A stretch of DNA of 21,368 bases from Thiomargarita sp. (GCA_030635005.1 DAOVZS010000012.1:1-21368), one strand, 5' to 3'. Shown: positions 1 through 7,970, numbered from the stretch's first letter. The notes: generated by a model not told the origin, from the letters alone. Translations and numbers: made by a program.

Positions 1-965
1 CATCCAATTCTATCTACCCAGTCTGAAAGACGTTCCCAATCTTTCGCATCTTTTTTATACTCGTTCAATATTTTTTTAACAATCGTTGCAACTTCAGGCC
101 AGCGAGGAGGATTATTAGGAATACCAGCGGCAACTAATTTATGAAATTTTGGTTTGCTACGAGCATTGGAGTTTTTACCCCCAACCCAAATCGCGAGTTT
201 AGAATGTTCTGGATCATTAATTTGCATAGGAGGGCAAGGTGGATAACACGCGCCACAATATACACATTTTGTTTCATCTACTTCTAAAGTAGGTTTACCA
301 TTAACCAATGCTGGGCGAATAGCGGCCACAGGACAACGTGCTACTACAGAAGGACGTTCACACACATTAGCCACTAAATCATGATTAATTTTAGGGGGTT
401 TGGTATGTTGAATATTAATCGCAATATCAGCTTGTCCACCACAGTTTATTTGACAACATGAAGTTGACATATGCACTCTGTTAGGCATGTTTTCCTGAGT
501 GAATTCATCATACAATTCATCCATCAATGCTTTCACAACACCTGAGGCATCAGAACCAGGGATATCGCAATGTAACCAACCCTGTGTATGGGAAATCATG
601 GTCACAGAAGGGCCTGTTCCACCCACTGGAAAACCTGCAGCACTCAATTTATCGATCAGCGGTTTTACTTTTTCTTCCTTACTGACCATAAATTCAATGT
701 TACTACGAATCGTAAAGCGCACATGACTTTCAGCAAATTCATCTGCAATGTCACACAATGTACGAATGGTGTGCAAATCCAATTGTCGTTGTGTTCCAGC
801 CCGTATGGTCCAAATCTTGTCACCACTTTTTGCAGTATGGCACAATACACCAGGACGAGGACGCATATGGTGTTTCCAAGCACCATAATTCTTCGTCATA
901 AGAGGGTGCATATATTGAAAAGGATCTGGCACCCCACTTTCTATGGGCTGACGTGGTGGCTGCAT
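1..965 (-). CDS. dsrB: Reverse-type dissimilatory sulfite reductase, beta subunit (3' end outside window)
   Basis: Beta subunit of the siroheme sulfite reductase which, in sulfur oxidisers, releases sulfite from carrier-bound sulfane sulfur in the cytoplasm. I translated the minus strand from the ATG at 965-963; an AGGAG sits about 8 bases upstream. 321 complete codons are present and the window edge cuts the C-terminus; family members are somewhat longer. Siroheme/[4Fe-4S] cysteines appear as WLHC (C133) and SCCQINC (C170, C171, C175), with the spacing known for DsrB. A ferredoxin-like insertion follows: CP at 211 and CVYCGAC (C234, C237, C240). It lies 66 bp downstream of dsrA on the same strand, so co-transcription is expected. 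The oxidative (reverse) direction is inferred from dsrL and aprBA nearby; a tree would settle it. Confidence 0.97.
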   Translation of the reverse strand, partial: MQPPRQPIESGVPDPFQYMHPLMTKNYGAWKHHMRPRPGVLCHTAKSGDKIWTIRAGTQRQLDLHTIRTLCDIADEFAESHVRFTIRSNIEFMVSKEEKVKPLIDKLSAAGFPVGGTGPSVTMISHTQGWLHCDIPGSDASGVVKALMDELYDEFTQENMPNRVHMSTSCCQINCGGQADIAINIQHTKPPKINHDLVANVCERPSVVARCPVAAIRPALVNGKPTLEVDETKCVYCGACYPPCPPMQINDPEHSKLAIWVGGKNSNARSKPKFHKLVAAGIPNNPPRWPEVATIVKKILNEYKKDAKDWERLSDWVDRIG

Positions 966-1031
966 AAATTATCTCCTAAAATGAGTCGGATATTATTAAA
1001 TATAAATAAATATGATAGGCTATAGACGAAT

Positions 1032-2273
1032 TTAAGCCGCTTTACGATCCGTCCACTTTTTGACTTCTTTATCCCAGTCATCAATCTTGACATAAGAAGA
1101 ATCACGAGGATTCGATATCATGTTGGGATCAACTTCTAAACCAACGCCTTCAAGAAAATTGGCTAAACCAATACGTTCAATCATTTCACCCGTACGCTCA
1201 TGTTCTAATGCATTGTCTGCAAAAAAGTCCATGATAGTTTCAGCCAGTTCTTTTAATTCTTCGTAGGCTTCTTCTGTATCTAATTTCATGAATGGTACAA
1301 CAACTGTACCCATCGTATCACCAATTTTCAAGGTACGCTTACCACCAATAAGCATTGTAATACCTTTATCATCACCTGGAGACAACGCTTTAGTCATGAC
1401 ATTAATACAATGCATACAACGTACACAATTGGGATTATCAACGGCTAAGGTATTATCCTCATTAAGAGATAATGCTTTTGTTGGGCAACGAGTGATGACA
1501 TTATCAATGACATACTTACGACCTTTCTTAGCAACAAACGCTTTCACTTCGGCTTGATCAACGTTCATATTATCGCGCCATGTGCCAATAATAGACATAT
1601 CAGAACGTTGAATTGAATTCATGCAGTCGTTGGGACAACCTGATACTTTAAATTTAAATTTATAAGGTAAAGCAGGACGATGCATATCATCCAGAAAATT
1701 ATTCACCAACATGCGAAGAATTTTCTGTTCATTAGCACAAGATTGTTCACAACGAGCGGCCCCTACACAAGACATTCCTGTACGTACAGCAGGACCCGCA
1801 CCGCCTAAGTCAAAACCAAGCTTATTAAGTTCATCAAAAGATTCTTGAACTTTCTCAGAGGTAGCCCCTTGAAACATGATATCGCCACTTTGTCCATGAA
1901 AGGCAATTAAGCCTGAACCATGTTCTTCCCAAATATCACACATTTGACGCAATATTTTTGTATTATAGTGCATGCCAGCAGGTGGCATAATCCGCAAGGT
2001 ATGAAATTCTTTAGACGCTGGAAATTTATCGGCTACTTCAGAAAAACGTGGAATAATTCCGCCACCATAACCAAAAACACTCAGCGTTCCACCTTTCCAG
2101 TATCCTTTACGGGTATTGTAAGACAGTTCCAACTGACCCAACAGGTCAATCATTGTATCTTGATATTGTTTACCGTCATCATTCGCAAGACGTTTCAATC
2201 CCGTCACAAAACTAGGCCAAGGACCAGTTTCCAATTGATCGAGCATCGGCGTTTTGTGCATTGATTTACTCAT
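1032..2273 (-). CDS. dsrA: Reverse-type dissimilatory sulfite reductase, alpha subunit
   Basis: Alpha subunit of cytoplasmic DsrAB, 413 residues, full length for the family. The siroheme/[4Fe-4S] cysteine set is complete: CVGAARC (C169, C175) and CPNDC (C213, C217), with the spacing expected for DsrA. The inserted ferredoxin domain shows RCPTKAL (C263) and CVRCMHC (C283, C286, C289). The start at 2273 is supported by a GGAG (ctcc at 2279-2282 on the plus strand) seven bases upstream. It is the first gene of a minus-strand dsrAB unit with a good promoter candidate at 2331-2358. Reverse (sulfur-oxidising) type is inferred from the co-occurring dsrL and aprBA and the absence of dsrD next to dsrB in the visible part; the sequence motifs alone do not separate the oxidative and reductive types. 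Confidence 0.97.
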   Translation of the reverse strand: MSKSMHKTPMLDQLETGPWPSFVTGLKRLANDDGKQYQDTMIDLLGQLELSYNTRKGYWKGGTLSVFGYGGGIIPRFSEVADKFPASKEFHTLRIMPPAGMHYNTKILRQMCDIWEEHGSGLIAFHGQSGDIMFQGATSEKVQESFDELNKLGFDLGGAGPAVRTGMSCVGAARCEQSCANEQKILRMLVNNFLDDMHRPALPYKFKFKVSGCPNDCMNSIQRSDMSIIGTWRDNMNVDQAEVKAFVAKKGRKYVIDNVITRCPTKALSLNEDNTLAVDNPNCVRCMHCINVMTKALSPGDDKGITMLIGGKRTLKIGDTMGTVVVPFMKLDTEEAYEELKELAETIMDFFADNALEHERTGEMIERIGLANFLEGVGLEVDPNMISNPRDSSYVKIDDWDKEVKKWTDRKAA

Positions 2274-2330
2274 ACAAGCTCCATTGGTTTATTTATTATT
2301 TACCGCCAAAATTAAAATCATCTGCTATAA

Positions 2331-2358
2331 AATATATCACTTTTTAAGGTATAGTCAA
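2331..2358 (-). promoter_or_regulatory. Candidate sigma-70 promoter of dsrAB
   Basis: Read on the minus strand: TTGACT (-35; plus-strand agtcaa at 2353-2358), a 16-bp spacer, then TATATT (-10; plus-strand aatata at 2331-2336). Transcription would start near 2324, giving a leader of about 50 nt before the dsrA ATG at 2273. The octamer ACTTGACT containing the -35 also occurs in the aprB promoter with the same spacer length. Confidence 0.55.
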
Positions 2359-2500
2359 GTAATTCAGACTAATAGAGTATAGCAAGATGTTTCAAAATTA
2401 TGTTAAATAAATAATTTTATAAAAAATTATAAAAAATAGACTTCATTTTAAACGCATTATATAGTAGACTATTTTACTTAGTAATTACAAGTATTAATAT

Positions 2501-2520
2501 TTTATTATATTTTATTATAC
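2501..2520. repeat. Two-copy 10-bp tandem repeat
   Basis: TTTATTATAT is followed directly by TTTATTATAC, preceded by an AT-only segment. A 10-bp period of A/T tracts is close to one helical turn and may bend the DNA. It could equally be low-complexity drift. Confidence 0.4.
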
Positions 2521-2541
2521 GGATATTTGCTATTTTAAAAG

Positions 2542-2555
2542 TTAGTAATTACTAA
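2542..2555. promoter_or_regulatory. 14-bp perfect palindrome, operator-like
   Basis: TTAGTAATTACTAA reads identically on both strands. A related but incomplete copy (TTAGTAATTAC) lies 64 bp to the left at 2478-2488. The pair resembles a regulator site with a primary and a weaker copy; no regulator can be named from it. Confidence 0.4.
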
Positions 2556-2587
2556 TATACTAATAATCTACTGTAAATTACAAGCCT

Positions 2588-2601
2588 TTGATATTGATCA
2601 A
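2588..2601. promoter_or_regulatory. FNR/CRP-family (FNR-type) binding site, perfect consensus
   Basis: TTGAT-ATTG-ATCAA matches the FNR/ANR/DNR consensus TTGAT-N4-ATCAA at all ten specified bases. A possible -10 (TATTCT, 2623-2628) begins 21 bp after the box. That is close to the gap expected at a class II FNR-activated promoter and would start transcription near 2635, towards pntA. The box overlaps a 14-bp palindrome, ATATTGATCAATAT (2591-2604), which gives an alternative reading as another factor's site. It lies about 270 bp from the predicted dsrA start point. Confidence 0.5.
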
Positions 2602-2762
2602 TATATCTCGTTTTTATGTTGATATTCTAGTGATGAGTATAAAAACTGATAAGAAAATTTGAATATTTAACATGGGATCATTAATATATCACTACTATTG
2701 ATATTATTTATCATATTTAGTAACATATTTTTTGTGAGGAAATATGTAAATAATAAGTAGAC

Positions 2763-2789
2763 TTGACACTATTAATCTCTCACTATAAT
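2763..2789 (+). promoter_or_regulatory. Candidate sigma-70 promoter of pntAB(-dsrL)
   Basis: Perfect TTGACA (2763-2768) and perfect TATAAT (2784-2789) are separated by a short 15-bp spacer. Transcription would begin near 2796, about 100 nt before pntA. An 8-bp inverted repeat frames it: ACTTGACA (2761-2768) includes the -35, and TGTCAAGT (2816-2823) lies in the leader. A regulator binding both arms could block the promoter. The short spacer implies reduced basal strength or activator help. Confidence 0.5.
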
Positions 2790-2895
2790 ATATTTTAAAT
2801 TAGAATTGATATTAATGTCAAGTGCTCAGTGAAAGATTGATTACAATTTTAAAAGTAATAAACTAAAAGATCATAAATTTGTTGTAGGAGGATAT

Positions 2896-4455
2896 ATGCC
2901 TTTGAAAATAGGAATTCCTAAGGAAATCCATGCTAATGAGAAACGTGTTGCTGCCACTCCAGAAACAAGCGATTGGTTTAAAAAGATGGGCTTTACAGTG
3001 GCACTTGAAGCAGGTGCTGGAGAATTAGCCTATTTTTCTGATGAAGCTTATAAAGAAGAAGGTGTCGAAATTGTAGAAGATACTAAAGCTTTATGGGCAC
3101 AATCCGATATTATATTAAAAGTGTGTGCACCTGAACCCCATCCAACATTGGGCGTACATGAAAGTGAACTGTTAAAAGAAGGGGCTTGTTTAATCAGTTT
3201 TATTTGGCCCGCTCAAAATGCTGATTTAATGGAAAGATTAGCAGCCCGTAAAGTGACTGTTTTAGCAATGGATAGCGTGCCACGTATCTCCCGCTCGCAA
3301 AAGCTGGATGCACTCAGTTCTATGGCTAATATCGGTGGATACCGCGCTGTGATAGAAGCTGCCAATCATTTTGGACGTTTTTTCACCGGTCAAATTACTG
3401 CAGCAGGTAAAGTACCTCCTGCTAAAGTTATGGTGATTGGAGCGGGTGTTGCTGGTTTAGCAGCAGTGGGGACTGCAAATGGATTAGGTGCTATTACACG
3501 TGCTTTTGATACGCGTCCAGAAGTAAAAGAGCAAGTTGAAAGCATGGGAGCTGAATTTTTAGAAGTTTCTATTAAAGAAGATGGAAGTGGCGGGGGCGGT
3601 TATGCCAAGGTCATGAGTGATGAATTTCAAAAGGCAGCGGCAGATTTATTTGCACGTCAAGCCATGGAAGTGGATATCATCATTACTACAGCCTTAATAC
3701 CCGGTAAACCAGCTCCAAGATTAATCACAGAAGCGATGGTAGAAACCATGCGTGATGGTAGTGTGATTGTCGATATGGCAGCAGAGCGTGGTGGTAACTG
3801 TGCGTTAACAGAAACGGGTAAAGTGGTTGTTAAACATGGTGTCACCATCATTGGATATACAGATTTACCCAGTCGCTTACCTACCCAATCTAGTCAACTA
3901 TATGGTACAAATTTACGCCATTTTCTTTCTGATTTATGCAAAGAGAAAGATGGTCAAATTAATGTAGATATGGAAGATGATGTGATTCGAGGCACCACTG
4001 TTATTAAAAATGGTGAAATTACTTGGCCTCCTCCCAAATTAAAAATTCCAGCGATTGCACCTCATAAAGATGAGCCTGCTCCTATTACAGAAGAACCCAA
4101 AGTTAAGAAATCAAGTGGTTTAGGCAGTGTCTTATTTATGATGATAGGTGCGGGTTTATTAGCAGGTTTGGGTCATGTATCACCCCCTGCTTTTTTAGCC
4201 CATTTTACTGTGTTTGTATTGGCATGTTTTGTAGGTTATCAAATCGTTTGGAATGTCACCCCCGCTTTACATACACCGCTCATGAGTGTGACTAATGCCA
4301 TTAGTGGTATTATCGTTATTGGTGCTTTATTACAAGTCTCTAGTGATTCGAACACGGTAATGATCTTGGCAGCTATCGGAATATTTGTCGCAACTATTAA
4401 TATTTGTGGTGGTTTTTTTGTGACCCAGCGCATGTTGCGGATGTTTCAAAAATAA
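2896..4455 (+). CDS. pntA: Proton-translocating NAD(P)+ transhydrogenase, alpha subunit
   Basis: PntA carries the NAD(H)-binding domain and part of the membrane domain of the enzyme that transfers hydride between NAD(H) and NADP(H), coupled to proton movement across the inner membrane. At 519 residues it is the fused, Escherichia coli-like alpha form. Residues 1-30 have the family N-terminus (GIPKEI...NEKRVAATPE). The conserved loop RISRSQKLDALSS (130-142) and the Rossmann motif GAGVAGLAA (182-190) are present. From about 410 to 505 there are hydrophobic segments consistent with three to four transmembrane helices after a charged linker. AGGAGG precedes the ATG. It is followed 21 bp later by pntB, and the set leads into dsrL, which suggests a role in balancing the reduced nucleotides made during sulfur oxidation. 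Confidence 0.97.
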   Translation: MPLKIGIPKEIHANEKRVAATPETSDWFKKMGFTVALEAGAGELAYFSDEAYKEEGVEIVEDTKALWAQSDIILKVCAPEPHPTLGVHESELLKEGACLISFIWPAQNADLMERLAARKVTVLAMDSVPRISRSQKLDALSSMANIGGYRAVIEAANHFGRFFTGQITAAGKVPPAKVMVIGAGVAGLAAVGTANGLGAITRAFDTRPEVKEQVESMGAEFLEVSIKEDGSGGGGYAKVMSDEFQKAAADLFARQAMEVDIIITTALIPGKPAPRLITEAMVETMRDGSVIVDMAAERGGNCALTETGKVVVKHGVTIIGYTDLPSRLPTQSSQLYGTNLRHFLSDLCKEKDGQINVDMEDDVIRGTTVIKNGEITWPPPKLKIPAIAPHKDEPAPITEEPKVKKSSGLGSVLFMMIGAGLLAGLGHVSPPAFLAHFTVFVLACFVGYQIVWNVTPALHTPLMSVTNAISGIIVIGALLQVSSDSNTVMILAAIGIFVATINICGGFFVTQRMLRMFQK

Positions 4456-4476
4456 TTAAATAGGAGAACAGACATA

Positions 4477-5883
4477 ATGATGACTGAAGGTTTATTGACA
4501 GCTGCATATATTATTGCCAGCATCCTATTTATATTGAGTTTAAGTGGATTAAGCAACCAAGAAACAGCTCGTCGTGGTAATGTATATGGCATGCTTGGTA
4601 TGTTGATTGCCATTTTCGCGACGATTTTTGGAAGCCAAGTGACTAATTATGAAGTAGTTGCGGGGGCTATGGTGTTTGGTGGATTGATTGGAACTGTTGT
4701 GGCGATGCGTGTTGAAATGACTGGCATGCCACAACTTGTTGCAATGTTGCATAGTTTTGTGGGTTTAGCTGCTGTTTTGGTGGGATTTGCTAATTATCTC
4801 ATTCCAGATGCGACTGCACATGGAATGGGTGTTGAAAAAATCATCCATGAAGTAGAAATCTATTTAGGTGTTCTGATTGGTGCAGTGACTTTTTCGGGAT
4901 CTGTGATTGCTTTTGGTAAATTGCAAGGTGTTATTGGAAGCAGACCTTTGCTATTACCAGGACGCCATTTTTTAAATTTAAGCATGCTTTTGGTGTGTAT
5001 CTGGTTAGCTGTAGAATTTATTCATCCAAGTACCTTTGCGAATGGCTTAATACCCTTGGGCATTATGACCCTTATCGCTTTAGTCTTTGGGATTCATATG
5101 GTCATGGCTATCGGTGGTGCTGATATGCCTGTTGTTGTGTCTATGCTGAATAGTTATTCAGGTTGGGCAGCAGCGGCGATTGGTTTCATGCTTGGCAATG
5201 ACTTGTTGATTATCACCGGTGCTTTAGTAGGTAGTAGTGGTGCAATTCTATCCTATATCATGTGTCGTGCAATGAACCGTAATTTCCTGAGCGTAATTGC
5301 AGGGGGGTTTGGAACCACATCAGGTGGTGGGGCTTCTTCAAGCGATGATGATGAGGGTAAAGAGGTGGTGAGCACAACTGTCGAAGAAACTGCTCTATTA
5401 CTAAAAAATGCTAAAAGTGTCATTATTGCACCCGGTTATGGCATGGCTGTGGCACAAGCACAACATCCTGTCTCTGAAATCACTAAAAAACTTCGTGATA
5501 AAGGTATCACCGTACGTTTTGGTATTCATCCTGTTGCAGGACGTTTACCAGGACACATGAATGTCCTTTTAGCAGAAGCGAAAGTGCCCTATGACATTGT
5601 GTTGGAAATGGATGAAATTAATGAAGATTTTCCTGAAACAGACGTTGTGTTAGTGATTGGTGCGAATGATACTGTTAATCCAGCTGCTCAAGATGATCCA
5701 AATAGTCCTATTGCAGGTATGCCTGTATTAGAAGTTTGGAAAGCCAAAAGTACCATTGTGATGAAACGCAGTATGGCGTCAGGCTATGCCGGTGTTGGTA
5801 ATCCACTTTTCTTTAAAGAAAATACACGTATGTTGTTTGGAGATGCCAAGAAGAGTGTGGATGCTATTCTGAGCAATCTCTAA
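4477..5883 (+). CDS. pntB: Proton-translocating NAD(P)+ transhydrogenase, beta subunit
   Basis: PntB supplies most of the transmembrane proton channel and the NADP(H)-binding domain. It has 468 residues, close to the usual length. The N-terminal half, up to about residue 275, is almost entirely hydrophobic helices. A linker rich in Gly, Ser and Asp (about 280-295) leads to the NADP domain, with GYGMAVAQAQ, GRLPGHMNVLLAEA, IGANDTVNP and KRSMASGYAGVGNPLF, all family hallmarks. Two ATGs are adjacent (4477 and 4480); AGGAGA at 4462-4467 serves either, and the first is used here. The gene follows pntA by 21 bp, so the two are co-translated in one operon. dsrL follows after 109 bp containing a large hairpin. 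Confidence 0.97.
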   Translation: MMTEGLLTAAYIIASILFILSLSGLSNQETARRGNVYGMLGMLIAIFATIFGSQVTNYEVVAGAMVFGGLIGTVVAMRVEMTGMPQLVAMLHSFVGLAAVLVGFANYLIPDATAHGMGVEKIIHEVEIYLGVLIGAVTFSGSVIAFGKLQGVIGSRPLLLPGRHFLNLSMLLVCIWLAVEFIHPSTFANGLIPLGIMTLIALVFGIHMVMAIGGADMPVVVSMLNSYSGWAAAAIGFMLGNDLLIITGALVGSSGAILSYIMCRAMNRNFLSVIAGGFGTTSGGGASSSDDDEGKEVVSTTVEETALLLKNAKSVIIAPGYGMAVAQAQHPVSEITKKLRDKGITVRFGIHPVAGRLPGHMNVLLAEAKVPYDIVLEMDEINEDFPETDVVLVIGANDTVNPAAQDDPNSPIAGMPVLEVWKAKSTIVMKRSMASGYAGVGNPLFFKENTRMLFGDAKKSVDAILSNL

Positions 5884-5922
5884 TCCTAATTTTTTATAAG
5901 CATTTTTGGGCTTCAATAGCTG

Positions 5923-5960
5923 ACTTTGAAGATAAAGTTTAAAAACTTTATCTTTAAAGT
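5923..5960 (+). promoter_or_regulatory. 18-bp-stem hairpin between pntB and dsrL
   Basis: Arms 5923-5940 and 5943-5960 are reverse complements except for one G-U pair, with an AA loop. No uridine run follows on the plus strand, so it is not a standard intrinsic terminator. It could be an mRNA stability or processing element that sets different levels for pntAB and dsrL, or a DNA-binding site. It is AT-rich apart from a few C-G pairs. Confidence 0.55.
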
Positions 5961-5992
5961 ATTCTAATAACTTAATACGGGAACAAAAACAA

Positions 5993-7924
5993 ATGAGCGA
6001 TACTAATTTAACATTTCGGCTTTATAAAGACGGGGAAGGGAGTGTTCCTACAGATTGGAATAAAGAAGTTTTGGAATCAGGAGAATCTTATATTTGTCCT
6101 ACTTATGTACATCGTACCCCTCCTTGTCAAGCCAGTTGCCCATCAGGTCATGATATTCGGGGATGGTTATCTATTGTACGTGGATTAGATAAACCACCCA
6201 AAGGCATGGCCATGGAAGAATATGCCTTTCAATGCATGACAAAATCTAATCCTTTTCCTGCCATTATGGGACGTGTTTGCCCTGCCCCTTGTCAAGATGG
6301 CTGTAACCGTAATGAAGTTGAAAGTTTTGTAGGTATTAATTCAGTAGAACAATATATCGGTGATTGGGCACGGGAACATAAGCTTACTTTTCCAAAACCA
6401 GAGAAAGAGACAGGTAAAAAAATTGCTATCGTAGGAAGTGGTCCTGCTGGATTAGCAGCAGCCTATTTTTTACGTCGTAAAGGACATAGCTGTACTATTT
6501 TTGAATCCTATAAGCAACTAGGGGGCATGATGTCCTTTGGTATTCCTGGTTATCGTATTCCTCGTGATATTCTTGAGCATGAAGTGAATAGAATTCTTGA
6601 TATGGGTGTAGAAGTAAAATTAAATACTCGTGTCGGTACAGATGTGACCATTGAGCAATTAGAAAAAGATTACGATGCTGTTTTTTGGGGCATTGGGGCA
6701 ACTTCTGGAAAAGCGTTACCGATTCCTGGCGCAGATGCACCGAACTGTGTAGATGGTATGGCATTTTTACGTGCTTTTAATGAGGGACGTTTACAACATT
6801 TATCAGGTCGCATTTTAGTGGTAGGTGCGGGTGATACAGCTATGGATGTCGCAGCAGTTGCACGACGTATTGGTCATATTTCTCAAATCCATGAAAAAGA
6901 TCATCCCGAAAATGTCATTTTAGGTCATACCGTTCATGATATTGCCTCAGCAGCACGTCGTGAAGGCGCTGATGTATGGATTGTATATCGTCGTCCCATT
7001 TCAAAAGCACCTGCAACTAAACATGAATTAGACGCTGTGATTTCTGAAGGGGTAGAAATTCATGAAGCTTTAGCACCTTTAGAAATTATTAAAGGGGCTG
7101 ATGGCCGTGCTAAAGCATTGAAAGTACAACCTGTCGATTGGGTGAATGGTAAAATGATCCCACAAGAAGGTAAAGAATTTGAGATTGAATGTACTATGAT
7201 TGTCGGGGCGACAGGTCAAAAAGGCGATTATACAGGTATTGAAACACTGGATAATGGTTGGGGGCTTATTGATAGTGATAAAATGTATCAGGTTAAATCT
7301 AAACCCGGTCATTTTGTCGGTGGAGATGCGATTAAACCTCATCTATTGACAACTGCTATTGGGCATGCTTCTATTGCTGTTGAAGGTATAGAACATTATC
7401 TGAATAGTGAAGAAGTGCCTAAGCGTCCTAAAGTAGATGCTCATCGCTTTGATTTATTGACAGAACTCCAACAGCATGATCTACAGCCTGAAGCATATGA
7501 TCATCAACAAATTTGGGGAACAAGTACTGGAAAATTTGCTGTTCATAATTACGAAGAACGTTCATTTGCTGAAGTGATTCCGCATGAAAAACTGTTTTTA
7601 GGTCATTTTCCTTATAAAGCAGTGAACTTGCGTGAAGAAGTACCCATGACTGCAGACGAAGTGTTAGGTAACTTTAAAGAACGCTTTTCTGGATTAACAG
7701 ATGCAAACGTGGTTGATGAAGCAAAACGTTGTATGAGCTGTGGTATGTGTTTTGAGTGTGATAATTGTGTTATCTATTGTCCACAAGATGCCATCACTAA
7801 AGTGAAAAAGGATAAGCATGTGATAGGACGTTATGTTGAAACAGACTACTTCAAATGCGTGGGTTGTCATATTTGTAAAGACGTGTGTCCAACAGGTTAT
7901 ATTCAAATGGGATTAGGCGGTTAA
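5993..7924 (+). CDS. dsrL: DsrL, iron-sulfur flavoprotein NAD(P)H oxidoreductase of the Dsr pathway
   Basis: DsrL is the cytoplasmic partner of reverse DsrAB; in sulfur oxidisers it passes electrons from DsrAB to NAD(P)+. It has 643 residues, near the usual length. The N-terminal domain resembles the glutamate synthase small subunit, with cysteines at 45, 49, 96, 100 and 104 for an Fe-S cluster. The FAD motif GSGPAG is at 148-153 and a second dinucleotide motif, VVGAGDTAMD, at 276-285, followed by VYRRP. The C-terminal ferredoxin domain has CxxCxxCxxxCP at 586-597 and 622-633, for two [4Fe-4S] clusters. This C-terminal extension separates DsrL from plain GltD-like proteins. GGGA upstream is a modest ribosome site. 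In Allochromatium the gene lies inside the dsr operon; here it lies behind pntAB, divergent from dsrAB. Confidence 0.93.
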   Translation: MSDTNLTFRLYKDGEGSVPTDWNKEVLESGESYICPTYVHRTPPCQASCPSGHDIRGWLSIVRGLDKPPKGMAMEEYAFQCMTKSNPFPAIMGRVCPAPCQDGCNRNEVESFVGINSVEQYIGDWAREHKLTFPKPEKETGKKIAIVGSGPAGLAAAYFLRRKGHSCTIFESYKQLGGMMSFGIPGYRIPRDILEHEVNRILDMGVEVKLNTRVGTDVTIEQLEKDYDAVFWGIGATSGKALPIPGADAPNCVDGMAFLRAFNEGRLQHLSGRILVVGAGDTAMDVAAVARRIGHISQIHEKDHPENVILGHTVHDIASAARREGADVWIVYRRPISKAPATKHELDAVISEGVEIHEALAPLEIIKGADGRAKALKVQPVDWVNGKMIPQEGKEFEIECTMIVGATGQKGDYTGIETLDNGWGLIDSDKMYQVKSKPGHFVGGDAIKPHLLTTAIGHASIAVEGIEHYLNSEEVPKRPKVDAHRFDLLTELQQHDLQPEAYDHQQIWGTSTGKFAVHNYEERSFAEVIPHEKLFLGHFPYKAVNLREEVPMTADEVLGNFKERFSGLTDANVVDEAKRCMSCGMCFECDNCVIYCPQDAITKVKKDKHVIGRYVETDYFKCVGCHICKDVCPTGYIQMGLGG

Positions 7925-7931
7925 AATATTG

Positions 7932-7963
7932 AAATCCGATGTTGTTGAAACATCGGATTTTTT
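7932..7963 (+). terminator. Intrinsic terminator after dsrL
   Basis: A perfect 12-bp stem (7932-7943 with 7949-7960) and GTTGA loop, followed by a T run at 7958-7963. It lies directly after the dsrL stop and ends seven bases before the convergent peroxidase gene's stop codon, so it separates the two converging units. Confidence 0.88.
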
Positions 7964-7970
7964 ATCATTT

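Larger units (their letters stand above)
2274..2895. other. Long AT-rich divergent intergenic region between dsrA and pntA
   Basis: This 622-bp stretch separates the divergent dsrAB and pntAB-dsrL units. I see no credible coding sequence on either strand. It contains the dsrA promoter near its left edge, a pntA promoter near its right edge, a perfect TTGAT-N4-ATCAA box at 2588-2601, the 14-bp palindromes TTAGTAATTACTAA (2542-2555) and ATATTGATCAATAT (2591-2604), a 10-bp tandem repeat (2501-2520) and four same-strand copies of TTGATATT (2588, 2619, 2698, 2806). The density of symmetric sites suggests a shared control region for both directions; that is inference. AT-richness makes some of these matches likely by chance. 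Confidence 0.7.

Noticed and set aside
588..1025. 145-residue open frame on the plus strand overlapping dsrB
   Set aside because: It is antisense to dsrB, which shows all its conserved cysteines, and its translation has no recognisable family features or ribosome site.
2723..2747. ACATATTT/AAATATGT inverted repeat in the intergenic region
   Set aside because: The arms are 8 bp of nearly pure A/T with a 9-base gap; such matches are expected by chance here.
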